From Nectonema munidae (lineage: Eukaryota > Nematomorpha > Nectonematoida > Nectonematidae): DNA of 64,000 bases. Shown here one piece after another: positions 49,061 through 59,760 of this stretch (position 1 is the stretch's first letter; each line of letters opens with the position of its first letter). The DNA is taken from assembly GCA_030549495.1 (NCBI GenBank), contig JAUIRK010000953.1:90001-154000 (forward strand), read 5' to 3'. Under the pieces are notes generated by a model, which was not told the origin of the DNA, ran no database searches, and worked only from the letters and a program-made list of their open reading frames with translations. A program made the translations under genes and the position numbers.

Positions 49061-50965
49061 GGTGATCTTTTACTTTACGGTTACGTCAATCAAAAAAATT
49101 TTCTGACAAAATATTGGCTGTTGTGATTTCAATCAAACTATATAATTTTTATGTAGTTTTAATATATAGGCAATGCTATAAAGCATAAAAATTACAACAT
49201 ATATCTAAATGAATAAATAATATATTTATTTTACATTACTAGTAAGCAAACATTTGATACAAAAATTGAAAAAACTTTTTTTTATGGAATTCAAACTATA
49301 ATAGAATTTCATTGAATATATTTTACTAAAAATTCTAAATCTAACTTATATAAAACTATGTCAGTAAATTAAAAAAAATAGAAAATTTACAACATAAAAA
49401 ATTGAAAAATTATAATAAGATTTTGTTGAATATATTTTACTAAAGATTCTAGATATAATTTACAAAAAATAAGTGAGTAAATTTAAAAAAATGATAAAAA
49501 TGAGTTAAAAATAAAAATACATACTTTATTTCTGTTCAATACTTGAGGTTACATAATTCCTTCAAAGAGTTTAAAAACAAAGTGAAGCACAAAAGTATAT
49601 TAACGTATAGTTTTATTAAAATTTTAAAAATCCAATTTATCATTCCTGAAATAAAAACCAGAAGTTTCAATTTTTAGATAAAATATCAATTCATTTTCAT
49701 CTGAAATGAATGAACTTATGGATACTACTCTGAGTGAGAATACAATTTTATCTGAAAATTGGAATTTTTCTTCTCTGTTACAAGTTTTAAATTCAAATGG
49801 TAAATTAGAAATTTTAGTTTGCTTAGCACAAAGTTATTTTAAATATTTTCCAATGTAATGATTGCCAAAAAAATTGTAAATTAATAAAGAGAAATGGTGT
49901 ATCTGATGGATATTGTTTGAAATGTTATGTTTGTGGTAAAAAAAAAGACTGTGCGATCAGGATTTTTTTTGCAAAAAGCCACCTCACCTTATTCTATGAT
50001 TTTGTTCATTTATGAATGGTGTCGTGACTATTCATTTATACTGGGATAATTTATGTAGAGAGATTGCTACAAGTTGGGTTGAAAGAAATTGTCAAACTGT
50101 TGGAGGTTTTGATGAAAACTTTGAACAAATTATAGTATAAATTGATTAAAGCAAGTTTTTTCATAGAAAATATCACAGAGTAACTTAAGAGAAGGTCATT
50201 GGGTGTTTGGAGCAATTGAAAGATATAGTAAGAAATGTTTTTTAGTTGAAGTTGAAGATAGGAGCGAAACAACTCTTGCACAAATTATACAAAGACACAT
50301 ACTACTAGGATCCATTCTTGTTTCTGACGGATGGCCTGCTTGCAGGAACATTTCTAACCCTAATAATGGAGTTTATGATCATTGGGAGTTATACACCAAC
50401 GTAACTTTGTTGACCCAAATGATATGAACATTCACACGCAAAACATTGAAAATGTTTGGATGCGGGCCAAAGGAAAATTTAAAGACAGTTTGGCACCTCC
50501 AAAGAATTATTCAAAACATATTTAGATGAGTTCGTTTGGAGAAGCCATTTTCTAAAAGCAAAATTATTTTCTGTTTTTAAATTCTATTGCAACCTCAAAG
50601 TATTGAACAGAGATAAAGTATGTATTTTTTATTTATAAATTAAATATTTTTTTTTATTTACTCTCATACTTTAATGTAAATTAAATCTAGAATCTCTAGT
50701 AAAATATTTAAATAGTTAAATTTGAAATCTATAAAAAAAAAATTCTAATTTTATTTTATTTACTGACACGATACTAATGTAAATTAAATCTAGGATCTTT
50801 AGTAAAATATAGATAATGAATTAAATTTGAAATCTATAAAAATATTTTTCTTAATCTTTATATTATGATAGGGTTTACTAATGTTTAGTTTGATTGACAT
50901 CACAACAACCAATAATTTGTCAAAGAAATTTTTTGATTGACAGAACCGTAAAGTAAAAGATTACC
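49061..50965 (+). mobile_element. Merlin DNA transposon, 1905 bp, decayed
   Basis: The outer 80 bp on the left (49061-49140, starting GGTGATCTTTTACTTTACGG) and right (50885-50965, reverse complement GGTAATCTTTTACTTTACGG) are inverted repeats with about 90 percent agreement. Further in, a unit around TTTTACTAAAGATTCTAGAT is tandemly duplicated at the left (period about 114, from 49321) and, inverted, at the right (period about 103, from 50676), making compound ends of about 400 bp. The inside encodes an IS1016/ISXO2-like transposase relic. The expected 8-9-bp target duplication is not visible. Confidence 0.88.
49880..50520 (+). pseudogene. Merlin (IS1016/ISXO2-like) transposase relic
   Basis: Zinc-ribbon-like cysteines come first (GYCLKCYVCGKKK near 49910-49950), then WDNLCREIATSWVE, then a degenerate ID-SKFFHRKYHR carrying the first catalytic aspartate position. 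The best-preserved part (50203-50427) reads VFGAIERYSKKCFLVEVEDR and GSILVSDGWPAC, where the SDGW aspartate is the second catalytic residue. After a frameshift, NFVDPND and NIENVWMRAK follow. Merlin transposases use a DDE triad related to bacterial IS1016. At least two stops and one frameshift make it inactive. Confidence 0.85.
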
Positions 50966-51174
50966 ATTTCTATAATCATCTTTTGATTTTGTTTCTCTTT
51001 AGCTAATTTGCTCCAAACATTTCCATTGTTTTGTTTTTTTTTATTGTCAATGTCTAATTTCTGGGAAATATACAAAAAATTGTAAAATGAAAAAGGTATA
51101 CATCTGTTGAATCCGTTGTAATAGCAAAATGAAATTTCACAAAAACCTTGCGCTGAAGGTAGAGAGTGAGTATA

Positions 51175-52695
51175 TTTATTTTATCCACGAAATGACAATG
51201 AAGATACGGAGGAAGATTCAGGAAAGAAGATGACGGTGAAAAAAATCAATGTATTGATACGTATTCCATGACAACATGCAAATGATTTTGGTGAATCAGC
51301 AAAACAGAGACACACATAAATGGCATAAAAAAATATCGAAAAAAATTCTTTATTATCAAGTTTCATGGAAAAAAGTTTTGAAGATAATTACAGAGAAGCT
51401 CTGAAATGTGTTGAAGCAGCTCAGATATTTTTCTTTTCTGATGAAATTTTTAGCAAAATTTGCCATTTTAGCATAAAATATGCAAAAAAATGCAACTTTA
51501 ATTTTACCCTTTCAAATGAAAATCTTAAAATATTTTCCATTATTTTGCTTAGTGGTTATGTCAAGGGTAGAAGCCGCAAAATGCATTGGGAGTCCGCAAA
51601 TGACACGCACAGCTTTGCTATCACAAACGCAATGTCTAGAAAGAGATTTGAGGAAATCTTCAAATATATTTACTTTTATGATCCTGACCTGAGTTGACAA
51701 ATGTGCAAAAATTCGTCCTATTATTGATATGCATAATAAAAAATTAATTGAAAACTGCATGTGGATATCGAGAAACAATGTTTACATACTTTGGAAAATA
51801 TGAATTCCAAATAAAACAAGCAATGCGTCAAAAACCTATTATAGGTTTGGATACAAGGTGTGGTGTATGAACTCTTCTATAAAAGATACTTGAGAGTTTA
51901 TCAAGACTCAAACGAAACAAAGTAACGTTTATAAAAATATCTTTGGCGTAAGAACAGAAACAATTCTTGAACTGTTGGACAGACTTCCAAAAGATCAAAC
52001 ATACCTTATTTATTGGGATATATATTTTACCACTTTGAAAATTTTGAAGAGCTATCTCTGAGGAACTTATTTGTAAACGGCAATTTTCGTTCTAATAGGC
52101 TTGCAAATGGCCCAATAAATTCCATGAAAAAATCAATCGTGAGATGGAAAGATAATGGAGAAGCAACAATTGGGTCAACTTGTGTTGGCCCTCATCCTTT
52201 AGAGAAAAAAGACGCTGGAGTCGAAAAGATAAAAAAAAATAGAAATAAACGTTCCAGCTGCTATCGCTAATTACAATGGGGGCATGGGTGGAACGAAATT
52301 TGCAAAATCGGCATTCTCCCGTAATCGCCCTAGCATTCGCTCTAAAAAAGGTATTTTCATCTGGCTGTTTTTTTTATCCCGTCCTCCATGTACGACTCTT
52401 ATATATTACAAAATGTCAGAAGCAAAGATGACACATCAAAGTTTGTTTTCTTAAACAGTACTTCAAACATATGTTCACTCCTTTGGAAAGAGTTCTAAGA
52501 TTCAAAAAAAATGAACGATCATCTTCTTTCAGCATAAAAATTGTCAAAGAAATCAAAAATGATCAGATAGGCCTTTCATTTTAAAAGATAAAAAAAATAA
52601 GGTTCGCTTACAGCCATATTCGGGGCGCTAAACACGAATGTGTTAAGTGTAATGTTGCTTTGCATTTAAATGTTTTACTGTTTTTCATAATTAAT
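51175..52695 (+). pseudogene. piggyBac transposase relic 2
   Basis: An acidic N-terminal stretch (NDNEDTEEDSGKK, about 51187) leads to FFFSDEIFSKICHFSIKYAK, LKIFSIILLSGYVKGRSRKM and AMSRKRFEEIFKYIYFYD (51365-51690), the first third of DDE_Tnp_1_7 in one frame. Later pieces are RFGYKVWCMNS near 51850, LPKDQTYLIYWDIYFTTL (51980-52035) with the second aspartate, NVPAAIANYNGGMGGTKF near 52250, where the third-aspartate motif GGVD reads GGTK, and SIRSKKG. The C-terminal finger HECVKCNVALH lies at about 52635-52668. At least five frame changes separate these, and no terminal repeats were found. Confidence 0.85.
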
Positions 52696-52714
52696 TGAAT
52701 ATATTTCATTTTTT

Positions 52715-52752
52715 AACCATACCCCCCCCCCCCCTTTGGATCCGCCACTGAT
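52715..52752 (-). repeat. Poly-C tract next to a CAGTGGCGGATCC motif
   Basis: On the minus strand TCAGTGGCGGATCCAAAG is followed by about 14 G residues. CAGTGGCGGATCC plus a G run is a recurrent end of animal DNA transposons, but no partner end was found here. Confidence 0.4.
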
Positions 52753-52789
52753 GTGAATATTATGAATTATCTATAACATTGTATTATCT

Positions 52790-53070
52790 TTTTTCTTTGT
52801 GCAATATCATTTAAGCGGCTCATGGGCCTTTTCGATTGCACAATTTTCGTTTTTTTTATTTTTTTTTTAATTTTTGCTTTCTTTTTGTTATGGTAATTTT
52901 AATGTGTCACATTTTGATTTTTCTATATTTCAAGTTATTCTTCCACTTTTTTTTTAGTTCAAACAGCTTTGATGGAATTTGATTCCACTCACTTAAATTA
53001 TAATGATTAATACATTATGTAATCATTGTGTCACTCATGTTGTGTTTCAAATAAACTTCTTCTTCTTCTT
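52790..53070 (+). mobile_element. LINE 3' end with (CTT)n tail, plus strand
   Basis: TTAAGCGGCTCATGGGCCTT (52811-52830), then TTCGATTGCAC, then about 200 bp ending CAAATAAA followed by (CTT)n (53056-53070). It shares its 3' block with 36458-36640 and 45172-45345. An ORF2 tail may precede the tail at 52930-53000 (CAAACAGCTTTGATGGAATTTG region), but I cannot read a continuous frame. Confidence 0.65.
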
Positions 53071-55130
53071 CATATGTTTAATAGATCTGACATTTTTTAT
53101 AACGGAAATAATTTACAATAGCTTCTTAAGTTTCCTGTCAAAAATTGGGAAGATTTATTAATGAAAAATAGTTATATATTATAATATTTTTAAAACAAAA
53201 TTAAATTGAAACATTTCTTAAATCCCACTAAAATTTTTATAATATATCAAAAAGTATATTGATTTTCTGAATATTATGATTTTTTTAATAGAATTGCTTA
53301 ATTTATGAACTCTTCATGTGAAAAATTTACATAATTATAACCATCGCATTAATATATATCCATCCCTTGCGAAATAGTTAGAAGCTAAAATTTTTAATAA
53401 TAATTTATAGTTCACTTATTTTTTCCATTGTGCAATAGTGTTCGTATTTGGAATTATGGCAAAAGTTGAAATATATTTCACACCCTTAATAAGTTATAGG
53501 AGTATATAGTTTTGATTTATTTTTACAATATTTTAGATTTAGAATTATATAGATGTAAACTGACAAAAGTATTTATGAACATACTCTGACACAAATTGTA
53601 TAAAGCAGTTTGCTATACACTATCCATATATATATTCCCTCATTATATAACTGTTCCTTGCTTGTAGCGCGATAATTAACATTACTTTTTGGTATATTGC
53701 CTTTCACTCTTCTACTTGAAAACGTGCTTTTTAAAAAGTATATAAATCTTATTTTTGACATGTTTACTACCATTCTCTTCATTACTAGCATTCCTCTGAT
53801 GGCATACTTTCTGAGAAAAAAGGCTTGACTGTGGAAAATATAAAATCTTGTTCTACACATTTAACGTTTCCATATAACGATTTCTCCAGCTACTCCATAT
53901 TTCAGATGAAGTGAATGTGAATCGTTCCAGAGCATTGTGAAACTGCAACACTGTCTCCCTTTTTGCATTCAAGTTGATGAAAGGCAAAGCTCTCCTTCCT
54001 CATACTAAGAACATTCTCCTTCTTCACTGCATATAGGTACTTCATTTGATGCATCTTACCCTCAGGACTCGCCACATCAATACCTGCTTATTTGCTCAAT
54101 GCTCTTATATCAAATATGTCCTTTTTAATACTCAAAAAATTCGGGTAGTAAAAGGTTCATAGAAAAATCACATCTTGACTACCGAAAATTTATTTTATTT
54201 TCTTAATTGTTCTATGTTTTGTTTTAGTTATTTTTTATCTCTAGAATGTCTCTTGAAGAATTTCTACACGTGGAAATTACGAAAAATACCCATATGGGTG
54301 CACAATTGTTTAGTAAAATTATATTAGGAATTTCAAACAAGAAGAAATCATTATACAATGACTAACTTCGCAAATTAGGAAACATTTTCCGAACGCGACA
54401 TACCTGTGGTGACCCAAACCTAGTGTACTCTTAAATGCTGAACGGGGCACACGGATGACCAACCACTTCTTTTCAACTTTGCAAGCGATTATCATATTAT
54501 CATATTTAGATTATCATATTTCATGATGTATGATCACATGTGGTATATAAAAATTGTTTGATGCATTTTTCATTTTACATATCTATTTCCGCATACTTGA
54601 AAGCGTGTTCTACATATTTTCCATCTCTTTTAACCACGTGGTAAGAAAGAATTTATTACTTTAAGCATATTTGAGTATTTTTGACTTTTGTAATTGTAAG
54701 TTTTTGAATAGTTAGTAAGGAAAGTTTCGAATATGGCTATCGCTTTTATAATCGAAAATGAGTTTTTCTATTTTGACCAAGAAGTTTAAAACATGTGGGT
54801 CCGAGTGACCCTAGAATATACCTTTGATATCTTATACTCATTTAAAGTTTTCATTTCTCCCTAACTTCCTTTATTGCTACACCCTCCTATTTTCATTCCT
54901 TTTTTCAGAACATACACAACTTTATAGCATGGTAATGTTGTTATGAAAAAAAAACATTTTTTGATTGATTAAATTTTCTATATTAAGTGCGGTATCTACT
55001 AGTTTTCAAAATTATTATTTTATATTAATTCACGAGAGTTATTTTGATGTAGTTGTTTTATTATTTCACCTATTAAGTAATTAACTGAAATATATTGCAT
55101 ATATGCTATTGCTATTAGGGGAGTGTGAAA
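53071..55130. other. Intergenic, no gene recognised
   Basis: AT-rich; several frames up to 95 codons show no family resemblance or codon bias that I would trust. Confidence 0.35.
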
Positions 55131-55267
55131 GGTTGGTTAGATACTGAGTTTCAATATTGAAGCTGTTGGGTTCGATTCCGGATTATGCCTTCTTTTTTCA
55201 TAGTTCGATACAAGAGGTAAAAATGTGCCTTCTCGATGAAAACACCCCATGGTATCTTTACCTTTTT
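55131..55267 (+). repeat. SINE family 1, copy C
   Basis: GGTTGGTTAGATACTGAG, the B box GGGTTCGATTCC, CATAGTTCGATACAAG, GTGCCTTCTCGATGAAAA and CTTTACCTTTTT in the same order and orientation as copies A and B, with more substitutions in the middle. Confidence 0.8.
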
Positions 55268-56378
55268 CAGTCATGTTACTTTCTATGAACAAAAAATGAG
55301 TTACAACACAAATCAATAAATTCCTTCTATATAAACATAATAATTTTTTAGAACTATAAACAAATTTAGTGTTTAATTGACACAGAAGCTTTTATAAATT
55401 TATTAAATAATTGTCAATAACTTTGTAAAACAAAACTCATTTCACATCAATTTTCAACAATATAATACTGAAAAAATTCCTAATTTGTCTTTAATATAGT
55501 AAATTAATTTTCATTATATAATTTTTCAAATTTATTATAATAATTTTTTTTTGAAAAAGATCTATTATATTTCACACGAAATTCGTAAAATTATGTACCC
55601 TCCCTCGCGTGAATTTTTTACCCATCCCCTTTAATCAAAATACTGGCTATGCATCTGGATGTAACTATTTCATTTCTTCTCTAAAAAAAATTGTTTTTTT
55701 GTATATGTCTTAGAAAAAAACTAATAATATTATTATTTAAATAGTAAAATAAACCAGTAAAGTTAAATTTTACTAGCTTTGAAGTTACGATTACTGACTA
55801 CAAAATTTATAAATAGTAATAATACTATTTAACGAAGTAAATTAGATTTTTTTTCCAATTTTTGTATCTAGATGGCGTTAATATTTTGCCATTAATTCTT
55901 ATATTTTGATCATTTCATAGAGTAACTTATTTTAGATTGTCGTATAGATTTTATAACTAGAATTACAATGAATTTATATATACCTATTTTCTAATGATAA
56001 CTAGCAAAGGGGATTTTTAAAAGCTTTATTTTTGATCATTTATTCAAAAAGTAAGTGTAAGAAATTAAGGAGATTTTTGAAAGGGGTTTGATCTCATAAT
56101 GCTAATGAAATTTGAAGTTAGTTTCAGTCACAGAAAGATTTAAAGAACTATTCAGGTTGGAATCTGTTATCATGATTTATATTTGTTTTCCCATAGTTTT
56201 CAAAAACTGGACAAAATATCGCGCGACACGCTGAGTGATTCAATCACTGAGCACAAAGACAACAGCATCGGTGTAGCACTTTATAAACACGGAGCCCCAT
56301 CTAACTACTTATTTTTCATGGAATAAATAAGTATGCATCCATCCAATCTGTTTTCACTTGTCTTAGTATGTTTTGCTA
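55268..56378. other. Intergenic, no gene recognised
   Basis: AT-rich; no feature supported. Confidence 0.35.
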
Positions 56379-57699
56379 ACTTCGTTTTTCTACAAACTAT
56401 AGCTACGTTAACTGGATTATGACAGGGAGTACAGGCTCACTTGAAGTTGTTAAAGTCGAGATAGCACCAGTAATGGAGACTTGCGAGGACATTGTTAAGG
56501 GTGTAAAGAAGGCTGCTGTCCAGTTAAAAAGGATCCAGAACGAAGATAAAGACAGATCTGTCACTTTCTTATTGACAATGGTGGTCCATACAAAGCACGA
56601 CTTTACTTGCTGAAGAAGGGGTAAGTTTAATTTTACTTCTTTTTCTTTTTATATTTGTTAAATTTCAATGTAGCTAAGATCTGGTATCACATTGACAGGT
56701 CGATGTTGGCCCACCAAACAAACCTGTTGCTAAAGGATCTTCTGAGAACACCGTCTTTAGATGTAAAGATGCAATATGTCATCCAAATTGCATATCCAAT
56801 CCAACATTGAATATCGTGATGCAATATGCTATTACTTCCACCGGGAGTTCATTTCCATTTGGGTCCCAATAGAAACAAGATTGTATTCGATGTGTACCAT
56901 CAAGCAAGTATTGACTTTGAATAAAAGAGTTCAGGTGTTTGTTCTTGTAATATTTATAATTAATTACAAAACATATTTTCCGTTAGGTTGTTTCAATGGA
57001 GTATCAGAACGAGCGGTATATGAAGAAGAAAAGGTTAGGAGAATTTGTTGCGCGTATTCAAGGCCTGGCATACTGAAAGCATACAAGCAACTTGTACGCG
57101 CTTTTGAAGTCCTATGCAATTGCGGTGAGTAAGTAGATGCATAGTGGCCGACATTCTAACATTGTTAGATATTGCAGAACTAGACAACGAATGATTTTCA
57201 TAACATGGACATATTTTGAACAAAATATTCTAGAATCAGATTACAATTTTGCATTGAAGCTGTTTCCATATATGAATATACGTGCTTTTGGGCGATAATG
57301 GATCCAGGATATGAATAAAGATGGTATGTATCGCAAATTTGTATTTGAAAAAGTACTAATTTATTATGTTCGAAAATAGGGGTCTTTGCTCAAAGGATGA
57401 TTTGGGATAACTATGATCCCATGATGTTTTGGTTAGATATGCAATTTGATGTACCTGAGCTGACAAACTTAGCATGAACAATCTGTGGGGCCACACTTTG
57501 CTGGGTGTGACCGAATTTGATCACTGTCTATCATGAACTGTGGACGCTCCAGTCTTAACCCTATTAGTGACGGCCTATTTTCATTTCCTCAGTGACGGGC
57601 GCTATTTTAACCCCTCCCCCCTCGGTTTTTCTTGAATTATTGCAAAATTTTCGCGCGAACCTACTAAATGATTGATTGCTAATCTGATCGTGACATTTA

Positions 57700-57975
57700 T
57701 TTTTTATAAAAATCAATCAAACTTGTCAAAAATTGATTGATATTTGACAGCTCAACTAAAAAAGAAACTTTTAGTTTAAATGGGTATGCAAAATTTTTTA
57801 CACATATATACCCATTTTCAAGTGTGCTGAACACGATGGTCACGGTTATTTTTTTTAAATCAACCAAACCTGTCAAAAAATTGATTGATATATGACAGCT
57901 CAACTAAAAAAAGAAACTTTTAGTTTAAATGATTATACAAAGTTTTTTTTCACATATATACCCATTTTCAAGTAG
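57700..57975. repeat. Tandem duplication, period about 148 bp
   Basis: Copy 1 (from about 57710) and copy 2 (from about 57857) share ATCAA(T/C)CAAAC.TGTCAAAA, ATTGATTGATAT.TGACAGC, AAACTTTTAGTTTAAATG and CACATATATACCCATTTTC. It lies inside the region of the decayed hAT gene. Confidence 0.9.
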
Positions 57976-57982
57976 CTTAGTA

Positions 57983-58165
57983 AAGTTTAACTAGAGATAC
58001 TGTCAGAATTTTGTTGAAAAAGTTTAACTTTTGATTTTGATTGACAGATTTAGGTATGAAAAGGTCATTCAACTGCCATTAAAATGGTATCAAAAGATGC
58101 AGCTATCAATTTTAGGAAATGTCACGAAGTATGGTAGCAAAAGATGTAGCCAATTTGGTACAAGA
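57983..58165. repeat. Dispersed repeat copy 1 (second copy at 59597-59760)
   Basis: Shares TTTTTGATT...GATTGACAG.TTTAG, ATGAAA, GGTATCAAAAGATGCAGCTA and GAGCCAATTT-like blocks with 59597-59760. Copy 2 lacks about 25 bp present here. Non-coding. It may be the end region of a DNA element because the 148-bp tandem repeat stops exactly before it. Confidence 0.7.
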
Positions 58166-59008
58166 GAAATTTTAGTTGAGGGGGGAGGGGGGGGGGCTAA
58201 TCGTTCAGGTATGTATTAATTGTTCCTACCTGATACTAACTTTATTGTTTTGCAGATCAAACACAATAAAAGGAACCAAAACATGAGGAGGATGAATGAA
58301 GTGAAGAAGAAAGCAAAGACTCGGGTTGCCACGCTTCTTCAAGTTGTGACTGATGACGGTGAAGGCGATACATGTGTGCAAAGAACCCGTTCCACGGTTG
58401 GCGCCGTTGCAGAAGACATGCGTTTTGAAGATGAAGAAGACTGAAGTTTTCATTGGAGATGAAGAGGCGATGCTAGAGGTGGACAATGAAGAGTTACGCG
58501 ATTTGGATGAAGATTCTTATGAGTGTATGATGGATTTGCAGTTGTGAGAGTGGCAAAAGAGCCCAACATCGAAGCAAGGGAATTGTGTTCATCCTCCTGC
58601 ATCAATTGTATTTTAAATGCATGGGATGAACAGGAGCGTTTGGACTCAGCTGAAGTCTACACACATGGCAGGTACCTGCCACACACATGGGTTTGAAATG
58701 CAGCAGAAATACGTAGACGTACGTGAGTTCTGCGATGTACGCAACATGCTTAATTTCATATTGGATACTAATAAAGCATAATTCTTTCAAATTTTTATCT
58801 ATGCCAGAAAATTAGGTAATATAAAAATGGTCTTGAATTTATCGCCCAACCCTACTAGGGAGTGCGCTAACATTCTCCGGTCGACTGTCCATCTTTGTTT
58901 TATCTTTTAGGCGAAATGTAGATGATCTCTTTCACTCGAAACTTTTGCAAAGGATTTGGCATTATTCAAGAAGCAGCCAATGTTTTATCCTATGCCACCT
59001 CGTGTGAG

Positions 59009-59119
59009 GACAGAATGTCGAAAGACATATTGTAGAAATACAGAGTGTTGAAAGACAAAGTGTCGAATGGACAAAGTGTCGAACAAACAATGTGTCGAAC
59101 AGACAATGATAAAGACAGG
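59009..59119. repeat. Minisatellite of about seven 15-16-bp units
   Basis: Units follow the consensus GACAAAGTGTCGAA plus two variable bases, with variants GACAGAATGTCGAAA, GACATATTGTAGAAAT and AACAATGTGTCGAACA. Each good unit holds the short palindrome GACA-aag-TGTC. The other stretches of 58551-59596 look unremarkable. Confidence 0.85.
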
Positions 59120-59596
59120 GGGAAGATAAATGATAAATGATATACAGCACTTTATCAGGTCAAAAAAATCCATGTGCATGTGATCCAAAAACAATTTTGG
59201 TAAAAAGTGATATTTTAGAATTAAATAATAAAAGTTGGTCATTACATCGTTTTTCCTGAAGTTATGCCATTTTTAAAATTATTTTTATGTACGACGCATT
59301 GCACATATAAACTGCTTTAGAATAGAGGAAAAATGCAACGTTTTTGAATATTTTCATATCTTAAATGTAAAAAATGAGTCCTGAAATGAAACCAGCATGG
59401 CCGATTTAGTATAACACATATATTTTATGTAAAATTTGAAGGAATATTTTATTATTCTGATTAATCAAAAGTTTGATTGACATTTTCTAAAAAGTAGCCA
59501 TGATTATTGAAAAAATTAAATGTATAGTGTTATGCGTTCCAAACTGTATATAATTATAAATTTTCAAGGTATATTATATAATATAGATCCTAAGTT

Positions 59597-59760
59597 ATAA
59601 GGTATAAAGTTAACTACAGATAATGTCAAAATCTTGCTAAAAATTTTAATTTTTGATTGACAGTTTTAGACATGAAAGGTATCAAAAGATGCAGCTAGCG
59701 ATTTTAAGAAGTCACAAAATTTAAAGGGATATGATTGAGCCAATTTTGTAAATTAATTTT
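59597..59760. repeat. Dispersed repeat copy 2
   Basis: Same blocks and order as 57983-58165, in the same orientation; see that entry. Confidence 0.7.

Larger units (their letters stand above)
56379..58550 (+). pseudogene. Decayed intron-bearing hAT transposase
   Basis: Pieces in several frames line up with the middle and end of a hAT transposase. TCEDIVKGVKKAAVQLKRIQ leads to FLIDNGGPYKARLYLLKKG (56480-56625, with the TDN-like aspartate). After a GGGTAAGT donor and a CAGGT-type acceptor near 56700, LAHQTNLLLKDLLRT follows (the H-x-LNL-x-x-DLL motif). GEFVARIQGLAY-KHTSNLYALLKSYAIAV lies near 57030-57125, DPMMFWLDMQFDVPELTNLA near 57420-57475, and a possible C-terminal IKHNKRNQNMRRM from 58255. 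At least four stops or frame changes occur and no ERxFS dimerisation motif was seen. No terminal repeats were identified, so it could be a decayed domesticated gene, but a dead transposon is more likely. Confidence 0.55.

Noticed and set aside
53573-53860. 95-codon minus-strand frame
   Set aside because: Low-complexity composition typical of random AT-rich DNA and no conserved motif.
57546-57625. TTAACCCTATTAGTGACGG as the end of another piggyBac-like element
   Set aside because: The motif has the right look, but no inverted partner next to TTAA was found in the window.
58962-59242. Cysteine/serine-rich minus-strand frames
   Set aside because: They are translations of the GACAAAGTGTCGAA minisatellite.
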